A stretch of DNA of 64,000 nt. Source: Cryptomeria japonica (Eukaryota; Streptophyta; Pinopsida; Cupressales; Cupressaceae). The stretch spans positions 68,367,546-68,431,545 of the forward strand of contig NC_081408.1 of NCBI RefSeq assembly GCF_030272615.1, in the 5' to 3' direction. Shown here in pieces: positions 1 through 10,834 of the stretch. How positions within the stretch are numbered: the stretch's first letter is position 1; each line of letters opens with the position of its first letter. The notes under the pieces were generated by a model. The model did not search any database. It was given only the letters and a program-made list of their open reading frames with translations, and was not told where the DNA came from. The position numbers and the translations under genes were made by a program.

Positions 1-1174
1 AGGTAACAAAAATGGGGTACCTCTGAAACCATATATTCTGAAAACTGTGGAAACAGGGTATAAGTAGATATCACCCCAATTGTGGATAATTTTTATGTCC
101 TCTGCAAATTCTTGTGGCCTAATGAATTCCAAAAGCACCTTAGGAATTCTTGGATTCTCCGAACAGATAAGGGTCCTAATTTTTGATGCAAAACATTTGT
201 CAAACCTTAGAAAACTTGCATCTTCTCTGTCCCACAACAACACTATGCTCCATAATTGCACTGGCATCTTTTCTCCATCCTTCTCTTTCACAAGATCCAT
301 CCCACTTGCAAAATAATCACCACCCTTGAACAAAAACAAATGCATAAGAAGGGAATACCACCCAAAAGGCCTATCTACTTTCCCATTCTTGATCCCTATC
401 AATCCATTATGGATAGCATCAGTTATAAAAGAAGCATAATCAAAAGTTATTGCCACAGAAGGATTCAAAATCTGAGCAACCATCAGCATGTAGTGAGTAG
501 GCATATTTGCCTCAGCATCCTCCCCTAGGATTTGGTAGAGCGACCAGTATAATCCTTTAGCCCTAAGGGTAAACAAATTTAGAGAAAAAGGCTCTTCAGT
601 GTTAGGTCCCACAACTGTCAACCCACCTATCTTCATAAAGAATTCTTTGAGAGGCCCATTCCTAAGGTGGTTCCTTTGCACACTGTACACCTGAGCTAAT
701 GATTTAAAATCAAAAGGCTCCAAAAAATCAGTGTATTCACTTAACCCAAAGGCATTCTTGAATTCCTCATCATTAATCTCAATGAGGGTCTTCCCACTGA
801 TATCCTTAACACTTCTTGAAATTGGGTCATAATTATGTGCAATCTGGGTCAAAAGATCTACATCAAAGAAAACCCAAGGGACCACCAACTTTCCAACATC
901 CAACTCCCACATACTGTTCTGAGGGGCTGGAGAATTTCTCATACTGAATCCAACCTTGAATAATCCCAACCCAGACATCCCTATTTGAGGGTCTCTTAAC
1001 CAATTAACCTTATCATATAAACCTTCTCCTATTTTTTAGGCGAGGAGCTCTCGACACCAATTCTTTCATTTTGGAAGCCACATTAGTTGACAACGTCAAC
1101 TGTTCAAGGAAATCATCACAAATGGCCCTCTCTTGGTAATTGACCTTTCCTGAGAATTCCCTCTTAGGTGCCAT
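1..1174 (-). pseudogene. Family A transposon-associated protein, copy 1 (partial)
   Basis: An ATG at 1174 opens MAPKREFSGK and runs to an A6 tract at 1032-1037, where a one-base shift is needed to continue. After the shift the frame is open to base 1 and beyond the window, about 340 codons with no stop. Recognisable blocks are a GKLVVPW...YDPISRSVKD segment (about 890-802), a YSLLMHLFLF segment (about 355-330), MPVQLW (about 265-245) and HNWGD (about 85-71). All of these recur in copy 4 (40313-54269), and the DP-S-R block also recurs in copies 2 and 3. The family resembles the long uncharacterised ORFs of plant transposons; I cannot assign an activity. No transmembrane or catalytic motif is evident. 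The 3' end is outside the window. Confidence 0.6.
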
Positions 1175-1530
1175 CTCTTAAAACTGAGCAAGCAATCTAA
1201 CAATCACCCTCAATTGTTCTACAACAAATCAAAATCTCAATTTAAAGCACACATAGTTAAAAATGATGGCCGAACAAGAGTATAGGAAAACCTGCTTTCA
1301 CTCGAAGGAATTAGCTCTGCAACTGAAGAAATCCACTCTGCAACTACTTCTTTGCAAATACTCTTTAGAATGATACCTCGGTTTAATTGATATGAGATCA
1401 TATATGGCAACTGGGCTCTTAACTGTGACATTGACTCCACACGCTTTGGCCATCCTTTCAGAATTGAATTCATGAAAGAATTCAAAATTTTTGCTCCAAC
1501 GGGTCATACCGCCGGTGTATTTTCTCTTTT
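1175..1530. other. Non-coding 5' flank of family A copy 1
   Basis: Between the start of copy 1 and the first hairpin unit I see no gene and no recognisable element boundary. Short open frames here do not match any neighbour. Confidence 0.4.
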
Positions 1531-2470
1531 TGCTACTTTGCAAGGCATAACTTCTTGGCAATTTTGCTTCACGAAATAACGCCAATTGTTAGATCAAGAT
1601 GAAGTTGATCTTCCTTTAACTTCTTGCTTTATTTTCCTTTGAGAATGCAAAACCTTTTCGCCATTTTGCAGGGCTTAAAGTGTGAGCACTTTCCCTTTGC
1701 GAAATAGCACGGGCCGTTCGATCAAATGAGACTTGATCAATCTTTACATTCTGAACTTTTACCTTTCCATCGTGCCTTATTTTGTTTCGCCATTTTGCGG
1801 AGTTTATCCCATGAGCATCGTTCCTTTGCGAAACTACGCTAGGCATCAGATGGGACTCAAACTGCTCGACCTTTAACTTCTCACCTGGATAGTCAGCCTT
1901 TTCACTAACCACGCTTCTACCTGATACCTAATGGTTCTTCGCTATTTCACAGAGCTTAATCTGCATTCGACTTTAGGCTGTGAAACATCGCGAACCGTCA
2001 GATCAAATCAAAGATGATCATCCTTTAAGTGAGACCTTTTTCTTGGCTTGCTAACCCCGCTCTTCCTCTGGTTACCGGATACCACGTGGAACTCAACCAT
2101 TTGCCCTGGGAGACTCTTTAAGTTTAATTTTGAGTCAGCCGCATGTTATAACCACTGGTTACACCTTGGCACCTTTAATCTCTTTGGAAACCACGTGTTC
2201 AGATACACATCACCGTCTAGCCTGACACCAAGATGAATGCCCTTTACTTTTGCCATTTCGTGAAGCATATCCTTCAAACATCTTACAAATGTGAAATAAC
2301 GCTAGCCGTTGGATCAAGATGAAGTTGATCTTCCTTTAACTTCATGTTTTGTTTGCCTTTGGGAACACAAAACCTTTTTACCATTTCACAGGGCATAAAG
2401 CGCGAGCACTTTACCTTTGCGAAATAACGCGGGTCGTCCGATCAAATTAGAATTGATCGATCTTTACACT
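1531..2470. repeat. Array of hairpin units (array 1)
   Basis: A unit of about 85 bp recurs with starts near 1531, 1659, 1789, 1940, 2251 and 2379, mostly 128-155 bp apart. Each unit has a left arm like CGCCATTTTGCAGGGCTTAA, a loop with GAGCA, and a right arm like CTTTGCGAAATAACG that is an imperfect reverse complement of the left. In units at 1531, 1659, 2251 and 2379 this is followed by a second small hairpin, GATCAA-loop-TTGATC. Between 2050 and 2250 the pattern is replaced by other sequence. A related unit is found at 50480-50700 inside another insertion, so the array belongs to a dispersed element. It lies 5' of family A copy 1 and also directly before the gypsy pol that starts at 2691. 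Confidence 0.65.
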
Positions 2471-2690
2471 CTGAACTGACTCCGACAAATGTGGGCCCTC
2501 TTACTCAACTCCAAACAGTTGGCATCTAGTCATTTTCCAAGCTGACATGTCAATCTTTCATTTGCTGAGAGAAAAACATTAGGTTCCTCTGCATTTTTGC
2601 CACTTGTATCTGTCAAAACACCTTTTACCCAGCAACATGACTCACTTCTGGGACCTGCCTTCTTTTAAACTCTTGGACCTACCTCGCTGA

Positions 2691-3125
2691 CTGTTGCGTT
2701 CAGGAGAAAGGGTAGTTTTACTTTCCCCTAATGGTAAGGTTTTCCCTTTTTCCTTTAAATTAGATTTCAAGAATACAAATAACATTGTAGAATATGAGGC
2801 ATTACTTTTAGGGTTGAATGAAGCCAGATATAAGGGTATAAAATTGCTTAGGGTAAAGAGTGATGCGGAGCTGATTGTTAAACAAGTACAAAATGTTTAT
2901 TATGTTAATAATGATAGACTCAAACATTATAGAAACAAAGTTTGGGATGAAATAGAGTTTTTTGATGCTTTCTCAATTGAAGCTATTCCAAGAGAGAAAA
3001 ACACTAGGGCGGATTCATTGGCTGTTTCAGCTTCTCTCTTGTTACCACACCCAGACTTTAAGAATGATTCTTATAGGATTGAAATGATTTATAGGCCTAG
3101 TGTTCTTGACAGTGTGAATCATTAG
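2691..3125 (+). pseudogene. Extra (archaeal-type-like) RNase H domain of G1, N-truncated
   Basis: The translation shows PFSFKLDFKNTNN, the EYEALLLGL block, a SDAELIV block and the RADSLAVSAS block. These carry the second, third and fourth acidic positions expected of an RNase H fold. The first strand with its Asp is missing, because the frame begins immediately after a TGA at 2688. The domain ends at a TAG (3123-3125) in NH*QVFD, where related elements have Trp. The domain lies before the RT, unlike the ordinary gypsy RNase H at 4497-4715, so G1 carries two RNase H domains. The assignment to the extra RNase H of Tat-type elements comes from family knowledge and position. Confidence 0.7.
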
Positions 3126-3458
3126 CAAGTATTTGATATAGATGCTCAGATTAAAGATTTCATGGAGTGTACTTGTTCCTTTTTCCGATCATATTTTGAG
3201 GGTTCTAAAGATTTGTGTAAGGAATTTTACCTAGATCCTAGTATTGATTCTAATAAGAGTTTCATTCAGCTTAAGGGAAACAAAATCCTAAAAGGTTTAG
3301 TGACTCTAGAGAGGTTTTTCACCCGTAATGATGTGTTCACTGGTAAGAAAGTTCTTGATAATGATAGTAAGGTGGGTTGTGAAAATATCAATTTGGGTGA
3401 TGAATCTCACCCTAAAATGGTAACAATCGACAAATGTTGTTCTTTTGAGGAGAAATGA

Positions 3459-4715
3459 ATGCTCACCGAGTTATTGAAAGAATACATTGATGTGTTCGCT
3501 TGGTCTTACGATGATTTGAAGGAATTTAGGAATGGTCAGTTTCAACATCAAATTCGGTTGAAGCCTGGTGTTTCTCCTTTTAGACAAAAACTAAGAAATT
3601 TCAATCCCATGATGGCAGAGGCAATTTTCAAAGAGGTAGATAAAATGCTAAAAGCCAAAATTATATATCCAATTCATTACTCTACTTGGGTGGCCAATAT
3701 AGTACTTGTGAGGAAGAAAAATGGGGAAATTTGGATTTGTGTAGATTTTCGTAATCTGAACTAGGCAAGTCTTAAGGATAACTATGCTTTACCCAATATG
3801 GACCATATTCTACAGATAGTAGCTGGATAAAAAATGATGTCAATGTTAGATGATTTTTCTGGATACAATCAAATTAGTGTTGTAGAAAATGAACAACACA
3901 AGACAACATTCATCACCCCTTGGGGAATGTTTACATATAATCGTATGCCTTTTGGTTTGATTAATGCCAGAGTAACTTTTCAAAGGGCCATGGATTCTTC
4001 TTTTAGGGATTTCCATGATAGAATTATTGTTGTTTACCTAGATGAATTGATCGTGTTCTCTAAAGATAGGAAAAATCATCTCAAAGATCTGAGGGAAAAC
4101 CTACAACGTTGTCGAGAGCATGGTATCTCCTTGAACCCCAAAAATTTAGTTTTTTGTGTAACTGAGGGCAGATTATTGGGGCACATTGTTTCAAAAGAAG
4201 GTGTCAGGATTGATCTGGAAAGAGTCAATGCAATCCAACACCTCAACTTGCCTTCAAACCGGACCGGGGTAAGGTCATTTTTCGGTCAGGTAAGTTTCTT
4301 AAGATTTGTACCTGAATTTGCAGAAACTACTAAGCACATCATCAACTTGTTGAGTGAGAAGTGTCCTTTTAAATGGACTGATGAAGCCAAGTAAGATTTT
4401 GAAAAGATCAAGAGTTCAATTCCCAATGCGCCAACCCTCATCAACCCAGATTTTAGAAAGAATTTTTTTATATACTATTATGCCTTAGAACATACAATGT
4501 CGGGAATATTATTACAAGTAGATGAATCTAGGACTGAAGCACCTATAGCATTCATGAGTGTCCCTCTTAAGAAACATGAGCTTAATTATTCACTCTTAGA
4601 AAAACAATCCTTTGCCATGGTTAAATCAGTTAAACAATTCAGGTATTATATTTTGCATTCTCACTCTATGGTGTTTGTTCTAGATTCTACAGTGAAAAGT
4701 ATTTTGACTCAGTAG
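3459..4715 (+). pseudogene. Reverse transcriptase and RNase H of G1
   Basis: RT motifs are readable in order: SPFRQKLRNFNP, IWICVDFRNLN, MLDDFSGYNQI, TPWGMFTYNRMPFGL and VVYLDELIVFSK, then GHIVSKEGV. The catalytic YxDD box reads YLDE, so the second catalytic Asp is lost. In-frame stops fall at 3762 (after FRNLN, where Gln is usual), about 3829, 4392 and 4713. The RNase H part (4497-4715) keeps a GILLQVDESR...APIAFMS segment and the LNYSLLEKQ block. The polymerase cannot be functional. Confidence 0.8.
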
Positions 4716-6131
4716 GAAGTTGGACTCAATAAAAGAGTGACATGGGTAACCAAAATTTAGGAATATGATTTGGATATTCATCCTACAAAGATGGTTAAAG
4801 GGCAGGGCTTATACAAATTGATAGCAGAGAATAAGATGGAGATAGAAAAAGAGCTACCATTGACTCTATTCGTTGGGTTGCAAGATACATGATTTTCTGA
4901 TGTAGCTTATTATTTGACCTATGGTAGTTTCCCAAGTCATTTGTCAACTAAATAACAAAGGAATCTCAAATTAAAAGTAGCTAAATATGTTATTTGGCAA
5001 GACGTTTTGTACAAAAAAGGCTTGGATGGTACCTATTTGAGATGTGTAGATAAGCCTCAACAGCGAAGGCTTCTGGAAGTTTACCATGATGAAGCCTGCG
5101 GTGGACATTTTTCGTCCTCGGTAACCACTTTTAAGATTTTAAGAAATTGTTTTTATTGGCCTGGTATGTTTTGTGATGCATATGCTTATGTCAAGGGATG
5201 TGAAAAATGTCAACTCTTTTCTGGAAAACCACATTTAGCTGCTCTACCTTTAAGGCCCATGGTAGTGGATGAACCTTTCAAACAATGGGGTATTGATTTC
5301 ATTGGTTCAATAAATCCTCATTCCAGTGTTGTTCATACGTATATTCTGACAGCAACAGATTATTTTACTAAGTGGGTGGAGGCTGTCCCCACTAAGAAGG
5401 TGAATTTAGAGGTAGTATGTAATTTTCTCAAAGATTACATTTTAGTCTGCTTTGGGGTCCCTCAGAAGATTGTCGCAAATAATACATCATATTTCTCCTC
5501 TGAAGAATTGACTATGTTTTGTTATGAACATCATATTACTCTTTCACATTCCTCCGACTACTTTCCACAAGGTAATGGGTTGGCAGAATCGAGCAACAAG
5601 AACCTGGTAGCAATCATGAAGAAGCTAGTTGATGATAATGCCTGAAACTGGCATAAAAAGGTATATGAAGCCTTATGGGTAGATAGAATTACCCCTAAAA
5701 GAGCAATTGGAATGACACCTTATGAACTGGTATATGGGATTGGCGCGAAGGTTTCTTTACCTCTGGAATTGGCAACAGTGAGGCTTCAAACCATAATTGA
5801 GGACTCTTTCTTCCATAATGCTCTAGAAAGAGAGTCATGTATTTGATGAAGCTGGAAGAGGAAAGAGAGATGTTAGTGGACAAAATTACTGAGCATCAGA
5901 ATAGGGTGAAGAAAATCTTTGATATGAGAGCTTGACCAAGGGGATGAAGTAATATTGTGGGACAAGAAAAGAGAACCAAAGGGTGCCCATGGAAAATTTG
6001 ATTCACTGTGGAAAGGTCCGTTCAAGATCCATGAAGTAGTGGGACCGAATGCATCCAGATTGAATTATTTTGATGGAACGGTTATTCCCTATACCTATAA
6101 TGGGCAAGACTTGAAGCTTTATAAACTTTGA
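4716..6131 (+). pseudogene. Integrase of G1
   Basis: From 5007 the frame carries an HHCC zinc finger (YHDEACGGHF...CEKCQLF) and the integrase core. The core shows GIDFIG with the first Asp, IVANNTSYF where the second catalytic Asp has become Asn, and GNGLAESSNK with the Glu. Stops at 5643 and about 5844 and frameshifts near 5835 and 5930 follow. The C-terminal part from DEVILWDKK to KLYKL ends at 6131. Between 4716 and 5006 there are several stops (TAG at 4758 and others). Confidence 0.8.
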
Positions 6132-7217
6132 AATCTATGATCAAGAGTTCTTGTACATAGTGTTGGGTGAATATTTTTTCACCAATGTATCAATGACAAA
6201 ATATGTAATTCACACACAGCTATGATGAGAAGCTAATCTCTCCTCTCATCAAGGGGAGGTTCCCTTTGAAATTTCTTCTCTAATTGACAAGAAATCAAAA
6301 ATTATGAGTTGGTCTTGGGCATATAACTCTCTTTTTTCAGAGTTTATGTTTTCTCCCTCTACCTTGTTACAATTTCTCTATCTCTTAAGATACTTAAAGA
6401 AAAGAACAATGGGTCTAACAATCTATGCTAGAACTTACTATCAAGTAGCACAAAGTCTCCCTCGAAGGTAATACTACTTTAAACTGATTATTACAAATAA
6501 TTAGAAATTAACTTGCAGCTCAAAGTATTCAAGTGTGAATTCCTAATCCTTCTAACTACAAGTAATGGCAACAATACAAAGTTTACCACTAATTACTCAA
6601 TTACCAGAAGATTTCTCAAATATGCTAGAAGCACACAGTCTACTCGCACAATTCAAGAGCTCTCTAACTCATATAACAATCTCCCCAATATCAAAAAGTA
6701 AAGAACATATGTAAGCTATGAACATAAGAACATTAACTCACATAAACACTTTTATTGATACAACACAAAGTTTGAGATCAAAAAAATGGTTTCTTTATTT
6801 GATTGATAAAATTCTCACTACAAAAGCACAGTCTTCTTTGAGGCAAAAATTATATAGAGTTTGGCTTAGTGTGAAAAAGATAAAATATTTACAAAAAGGT
6901 CCTCCTTATATAGGAAAATAAGTTGAGAAAAAGGTGGGCACAGTTGACTAATTCAACTGCATAGTCCCATTTTACTACAACTACTACATAAAGAGAACGT
7001 GTAGCTGTATGAAAATTGACAACATATAATGATATAGATGCACAAAGATAGAGTGCCAAAGAGAGAACTTCATTCTTGATTCTCTTCTTCATTGGACTTT
7101 TGAAATCCTTCATATTTAGCGAGAATGGATTTAACCTCTGCTTGACTTGGCATCAAGGTGGAACTGGTGATGATTTGAACATGAGACATGCCATCTTAAA
7201 TCTTCACCTATTTCTTT
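6132..7217. other. Intergenic repeat sequence, possible LTR on minus strand
   Basis: No gene is recognised. On the minus strand a TATATAAGG box (6904-6912) is followed downstream by AT-rich sequence, which would fit an LTR promoter lying downstream of family A copy 2. I found no matching second LTR in the window, so this is tentative. Confidence 0.3.
6904..6912 (-). promoter_or_regulatory. TATA box candidate
   Basis: TATATAAGG on the minus strand within the unassigned segment 6132-7217. Plausible as an LTR or element promoter; supported by sequence match only. Confidence 0.3.
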
Positions 7218-10200
7218 TTAACATCCTTTAGCATGGATGCAAGGATCTTCAAAGCCGACCTGAATTTCTAACAATTTATCAAATGTATCAAGCGAGAAGT
7301 CTTGTCCCATGCATTGGTCCATCAAGGAAATAAATTCTTGTGTGACGACATCAGCAGTGATGAGATTTTGATCACCATCATACAAATAACAAGGGAGATC
7401 ACCAACCTTAGCAAAAATAAGGTCAACTTCATCATCACCTTCTTTCTTTTCCCAGTCCAGCTCTACAATCATTAGTTTCATTGTCTCTTGTTTATGAGAC
7501 AATAATGACAAGATCTGAATATATTTCTCTCTTGTGGGAATTACCTTGTTCTCAACCAAGACATCTATCCTAAAGTCCTCCATTTTTCTCCAAAGGGTAG
7601 TGCTTTTCACAACTTCCTCAATCTCCTGGGATAAAGAATTTTTGAGTTTTTGCATCTAACTCTGGATCACTTCATAATCAGACAACAGCTCCACCGTTGA
7701 ACTCAGAAGATGAGAGCCTTCTAACCTTAACCGTGATATCCATTCATCCATGACCCGGCCTTTAGCTCCTATATGTTCAATCCTTTTAAGAGCTTCAGTA
7801 TCTATTGATGATCCTATGTGTTCAACCTCTTGAGAAGATTGTGTTACCTTCAAGAGAATGTTGGTCAACTATTCGCACTTCTGCTTCAGGATATTTTTCT
7901 CATCCCTCTCCTGATCTAGTCTTCTCAATAAAGAATCAAGGGCTGTCTGAGAATCTAATTTCACACTTTCATGTGTCTCTACTCAAGGCTCCACAACCTG
8001 CATAGTATAATCTTCTGATCTTATGTTGCCTTTGTCTTTATCTAATAATGGCACCATAACTTCAGCATATTTTCTTTTGGATATTGGATCTACTAATACT
8101 CGAGATACTGTCTTTGGCTTCTTCATTCCCTTAGGCTTTGGAGGGACCAAAAGTTCAAAGTCAAATTCATCAGGAGATATTACCTATTTTTTCCTCTTAG
8201 GGGCCACTACTTCCATCCAAGGGGGTAGTTCTGGATTGGATGGTGGAGTAGTAGCTTCTTGCTAACTTGGGGTCAAAGATTCTGGAGTAGTTTGAGTGGA
8301 ACTAGGAGCAATTGTAAGTGTAACTGATGGTGCTGATATTGAAGCATCTAGTGGAACATTTGTTGCTGCTACCTCTTTAGTTATAGGTGGGAGAGTTCAG
8401 GGTGCTATGAGCGTAACTTCTACACTTACCAATGAAGGGATTGCTGTGACAGTGGTAGTAATGGTGGATAATTCTACCGAAACCTGTTCTGCAAGTGCAT
8501 CTTGCAAGGTTTCATTGAAATCCATCATGGTAGACTCAAAAGTAGATGAAGGGATATCATCTAAAGTAGAGAAGTTGGTTATTGTAAAAAATTGACTAGC
8601 GGTCTCTGATTGCAGCATGCCCATATCTAGATCTTCATCGTCATGAACGTCTTCATCCTCTTGATCAGAATCAAAATCAGAATCAATAGAGTGAATGACT
8701 ACTTGTGGGGTAATCGGGGCATCAACTTCAGTTGGGCGTGATGCTTCTTCTGCCTGTACTTCCTCTTATTGAGGAATTTCACCTTCTTCAACCTCTTTTC
8801 CCTTTCCAGCTTCACTGGCAGGCGGTTGTTCTAACTCTTTCATCACTGCTTCCTATGCTGTGGATGATGATTCACCCTTCTTTGACCCTTTAACTGTAAA
8901 TTTGATTTTGGGCCCTTTCCCCTTTGATTGTACCACAGGAGCTGAGGATAGTGCTTGTGAGTCTGCCTTGCTCTTGGTTCTTGTTTCAACTATCGCTGTC
9001 TTGCCCAATGGACCATCACTATTGTTGTCATCTCCAGAACTAGAGGGAAGTTGTTTCATCCTGAGATTCTTCTTTAGCAACCAAGCATTGGTGTTTGCTA
9101 AGATAGGAGAGAACCTTTGTGTAATAGACTTACTTTCCGTCTTCGACCATTGCACAAGTGGAAGGGGGGAGTCAGCAATCTTCTTCTCATAGTAAACTGG
9201 GTCTACTATGTCATCTGTGTCTTCCATAGTCATGGGGATCTTAGCAAGATCTAGATTTTCAATTTGTTCTAGAGTAAGGTGTCTGAAATCCATCCTCCTT
9301 ATATCCTCCTCATTTTGACAATCCACCCAAACATCCTCAAACCTATAAACATGAGTGTAAGTCCTTTTGAGCTTACTCTTTATACCCCAAAAATCAAAAT
9401 CGGTTCGAGCTTTGAATCTCCTCATGGTATTCCACTGCATTTCCTCCTCCATATTTTTGGCTTTGGGATTGGTTAGCACGAAATACCTGCCAATTGACTA
9501 TGGGAATTTCAGCTCAGTCTTATGTACTTGTGACTATTTCTCATGCACACTAATCAGTTGTCTGCACAGCTCCATAAGGACAATTTTTTCTGAAGGAAAC
9601 CTTGGAAGGATGAAAGGCTCACTTGAGAAGCATCCAATTTGGATATAGGTGAATGTGGGAAATTGTAGAAACACACACCCAAAATGGGACACCCTACTGT
9701 AAGTGGCCTCTGATATTCTTCTCTTCTGAAGGCCTTTATCAAAAATGCACTTCCAAACTGCAAAGAAGGCTTCATTAACCCTTATGTAATGATTACCTTG
9801 ATTTTTCATTGTCAGCTGGTCATAGTACTCCCAAACGAGCACCACTCTTCTGTCACCCTTGGTTGATAAGCCTGGATATTGCCTCATTGAGGCAGCTGCA
9901 TAAACCAGGTACAAGGTCATATAAAACTTCAAGGTTACCTTGACCTCTTTCAATTGAGCGCAAAGTGCATCACTGATCTATTCTCCCCAATCAATTCTTG
10001 TGGCTCCCTTTCTGATTATATTCATGTAGTAAACCATCCAGCTCTGGAAATAATGAGAGTCTTTTAATCCTCTTACTCTGGACAACATAGTAACCATGTC
10101 ATTATATTCTTCATTAAAATCACTTCTATGGAAGGATTTGGGCCAGCGTGAGGTGAGGGAGGTTCTTGTAGCAGAGAGATAAACAGTATTGATCACCTTT

Positions 10201-10664
10201 TTGCATTTATCCTCATGTTTCTCGTAGTACTCTTGAGCACTCTCTTGAGAAATATCAGCTACTTCTTCAGTTGATGAGCCTTTGAAAACAATATTGAAGA
10301 ATATACTGTCCAAGGCCATGATGACATTCTAATCATCATCCCTTACTTGCCTTGTACTCGGATCAAAGTGATCAGCTATTGCCAGTACAAATTCAAGGTC
10401 GTGAGCTGCAACTAAGAAGGATGCATACTTATGCAGCTCAAATTTAATTAAACTGGTCAGGCGTGCAGGAGCCTTTTGAACCCGATCGACAAATTCTCGC
10501 ATGTCAACATGCCCAATTTCGGTGTCTCTGATTTACTTAATATTTGAATCCACTGAACTTTCTGGATACAAATTCAAGTACCTGTCATACTTGTATTTCA
10601 TCTTCTTTGATGATGCTTTACTCAGAGAAGGTTGTCTCGAGGAAGACTTAGGCTTTTTTGACAT
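7218..10664 (-). pseudogene. Family A transposon-associated protein, copy 2
   Basis: From the ATG at 10664 (MSKKPKSSSRQPSLSKASSK) one reading frame of about 1149 codons runs to 7218 with no frameshift. It is interrupted by about 12 nonsense codons, for example near 10535, 10329, 9978, 9534 and 8853. N-terminal half: FDPSTRQVRD (about 10366-10337), RVRG...YFQSWMVYYM, IDWGE, KFYMTLYLVYAAAS, GCVFLQFPTF and ELCRQL. These align block by block with copy 3 (13246-16326). The middle (9479-8853) is charged with Ser-rich ends. The C-terminal third (8850-7218) is acidic, then Pro/Ser/Thr-rich, then a helix-rich, likely coiled-coil region (ELDWEKKEGDDEVD, EEVVKSTTLWRKMED). No catalytic motif recognised; a structural or nucleic-acid-binding role is only a guess. 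Confidence 0.65.
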
Positions 10665-10834
10665 TCATGCACAATGACTGCATTCAATACTGATGATTAG
10701 CCATTCATCATTATCAAAAATCAATTTTTTCTCAAAAGGATCGAAAAATGAGACTCAGAATAGGCTTAGGAGTAAAACTGCCAAAAATAACAAGTCGGGG
10801 AAAAAAGTCCGAACTGCTCTTTTGAAAACAAAAA
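10665..10834. other. 5' leader between copy 2 and array 2
   Basis: 170 bp with no gene. It ends in a degenerate half palindrome (AAGTCGGGG to AGTCCGAACT near 10792-10815) that looks like a decayed first unit of the following array. Confidence 0.35.

Larger units (their letters stand above)
2691..6131 (+). mobile_element. Decayed Ty3-gypsy element (G1), Tat/Athila-like pol
   Basis: One reading frame from 2691 to 5645 encodes, in order, an RNase H-like domain, a linker, reverse transcriptase, a second RNase H and integrase. It is broken only by nonsense codons (for example at 3123, 3456, 3762, 4392, 4713, 5643). After about 5835 two frameshifts separate the C-terminal piece, which ends LWKGPFKIHEVVGPNAS to the stop at 6129. 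Gag and protease are missing, so the element is 5' truncated or rearranged. No chromodomain is visible. The order extra RNase H, RT, RNase H, INT points to the Tat-like branch of plant gypsy elements. Flanking LTRs were not recognised. Confidence 0.8.

Noticed and set aside
8860-9648. Plus-strand ORFs of 65-110 codons
   Set aside because: Antisense shadows of the family A copy 2 frame, which shows homology to copy 3.
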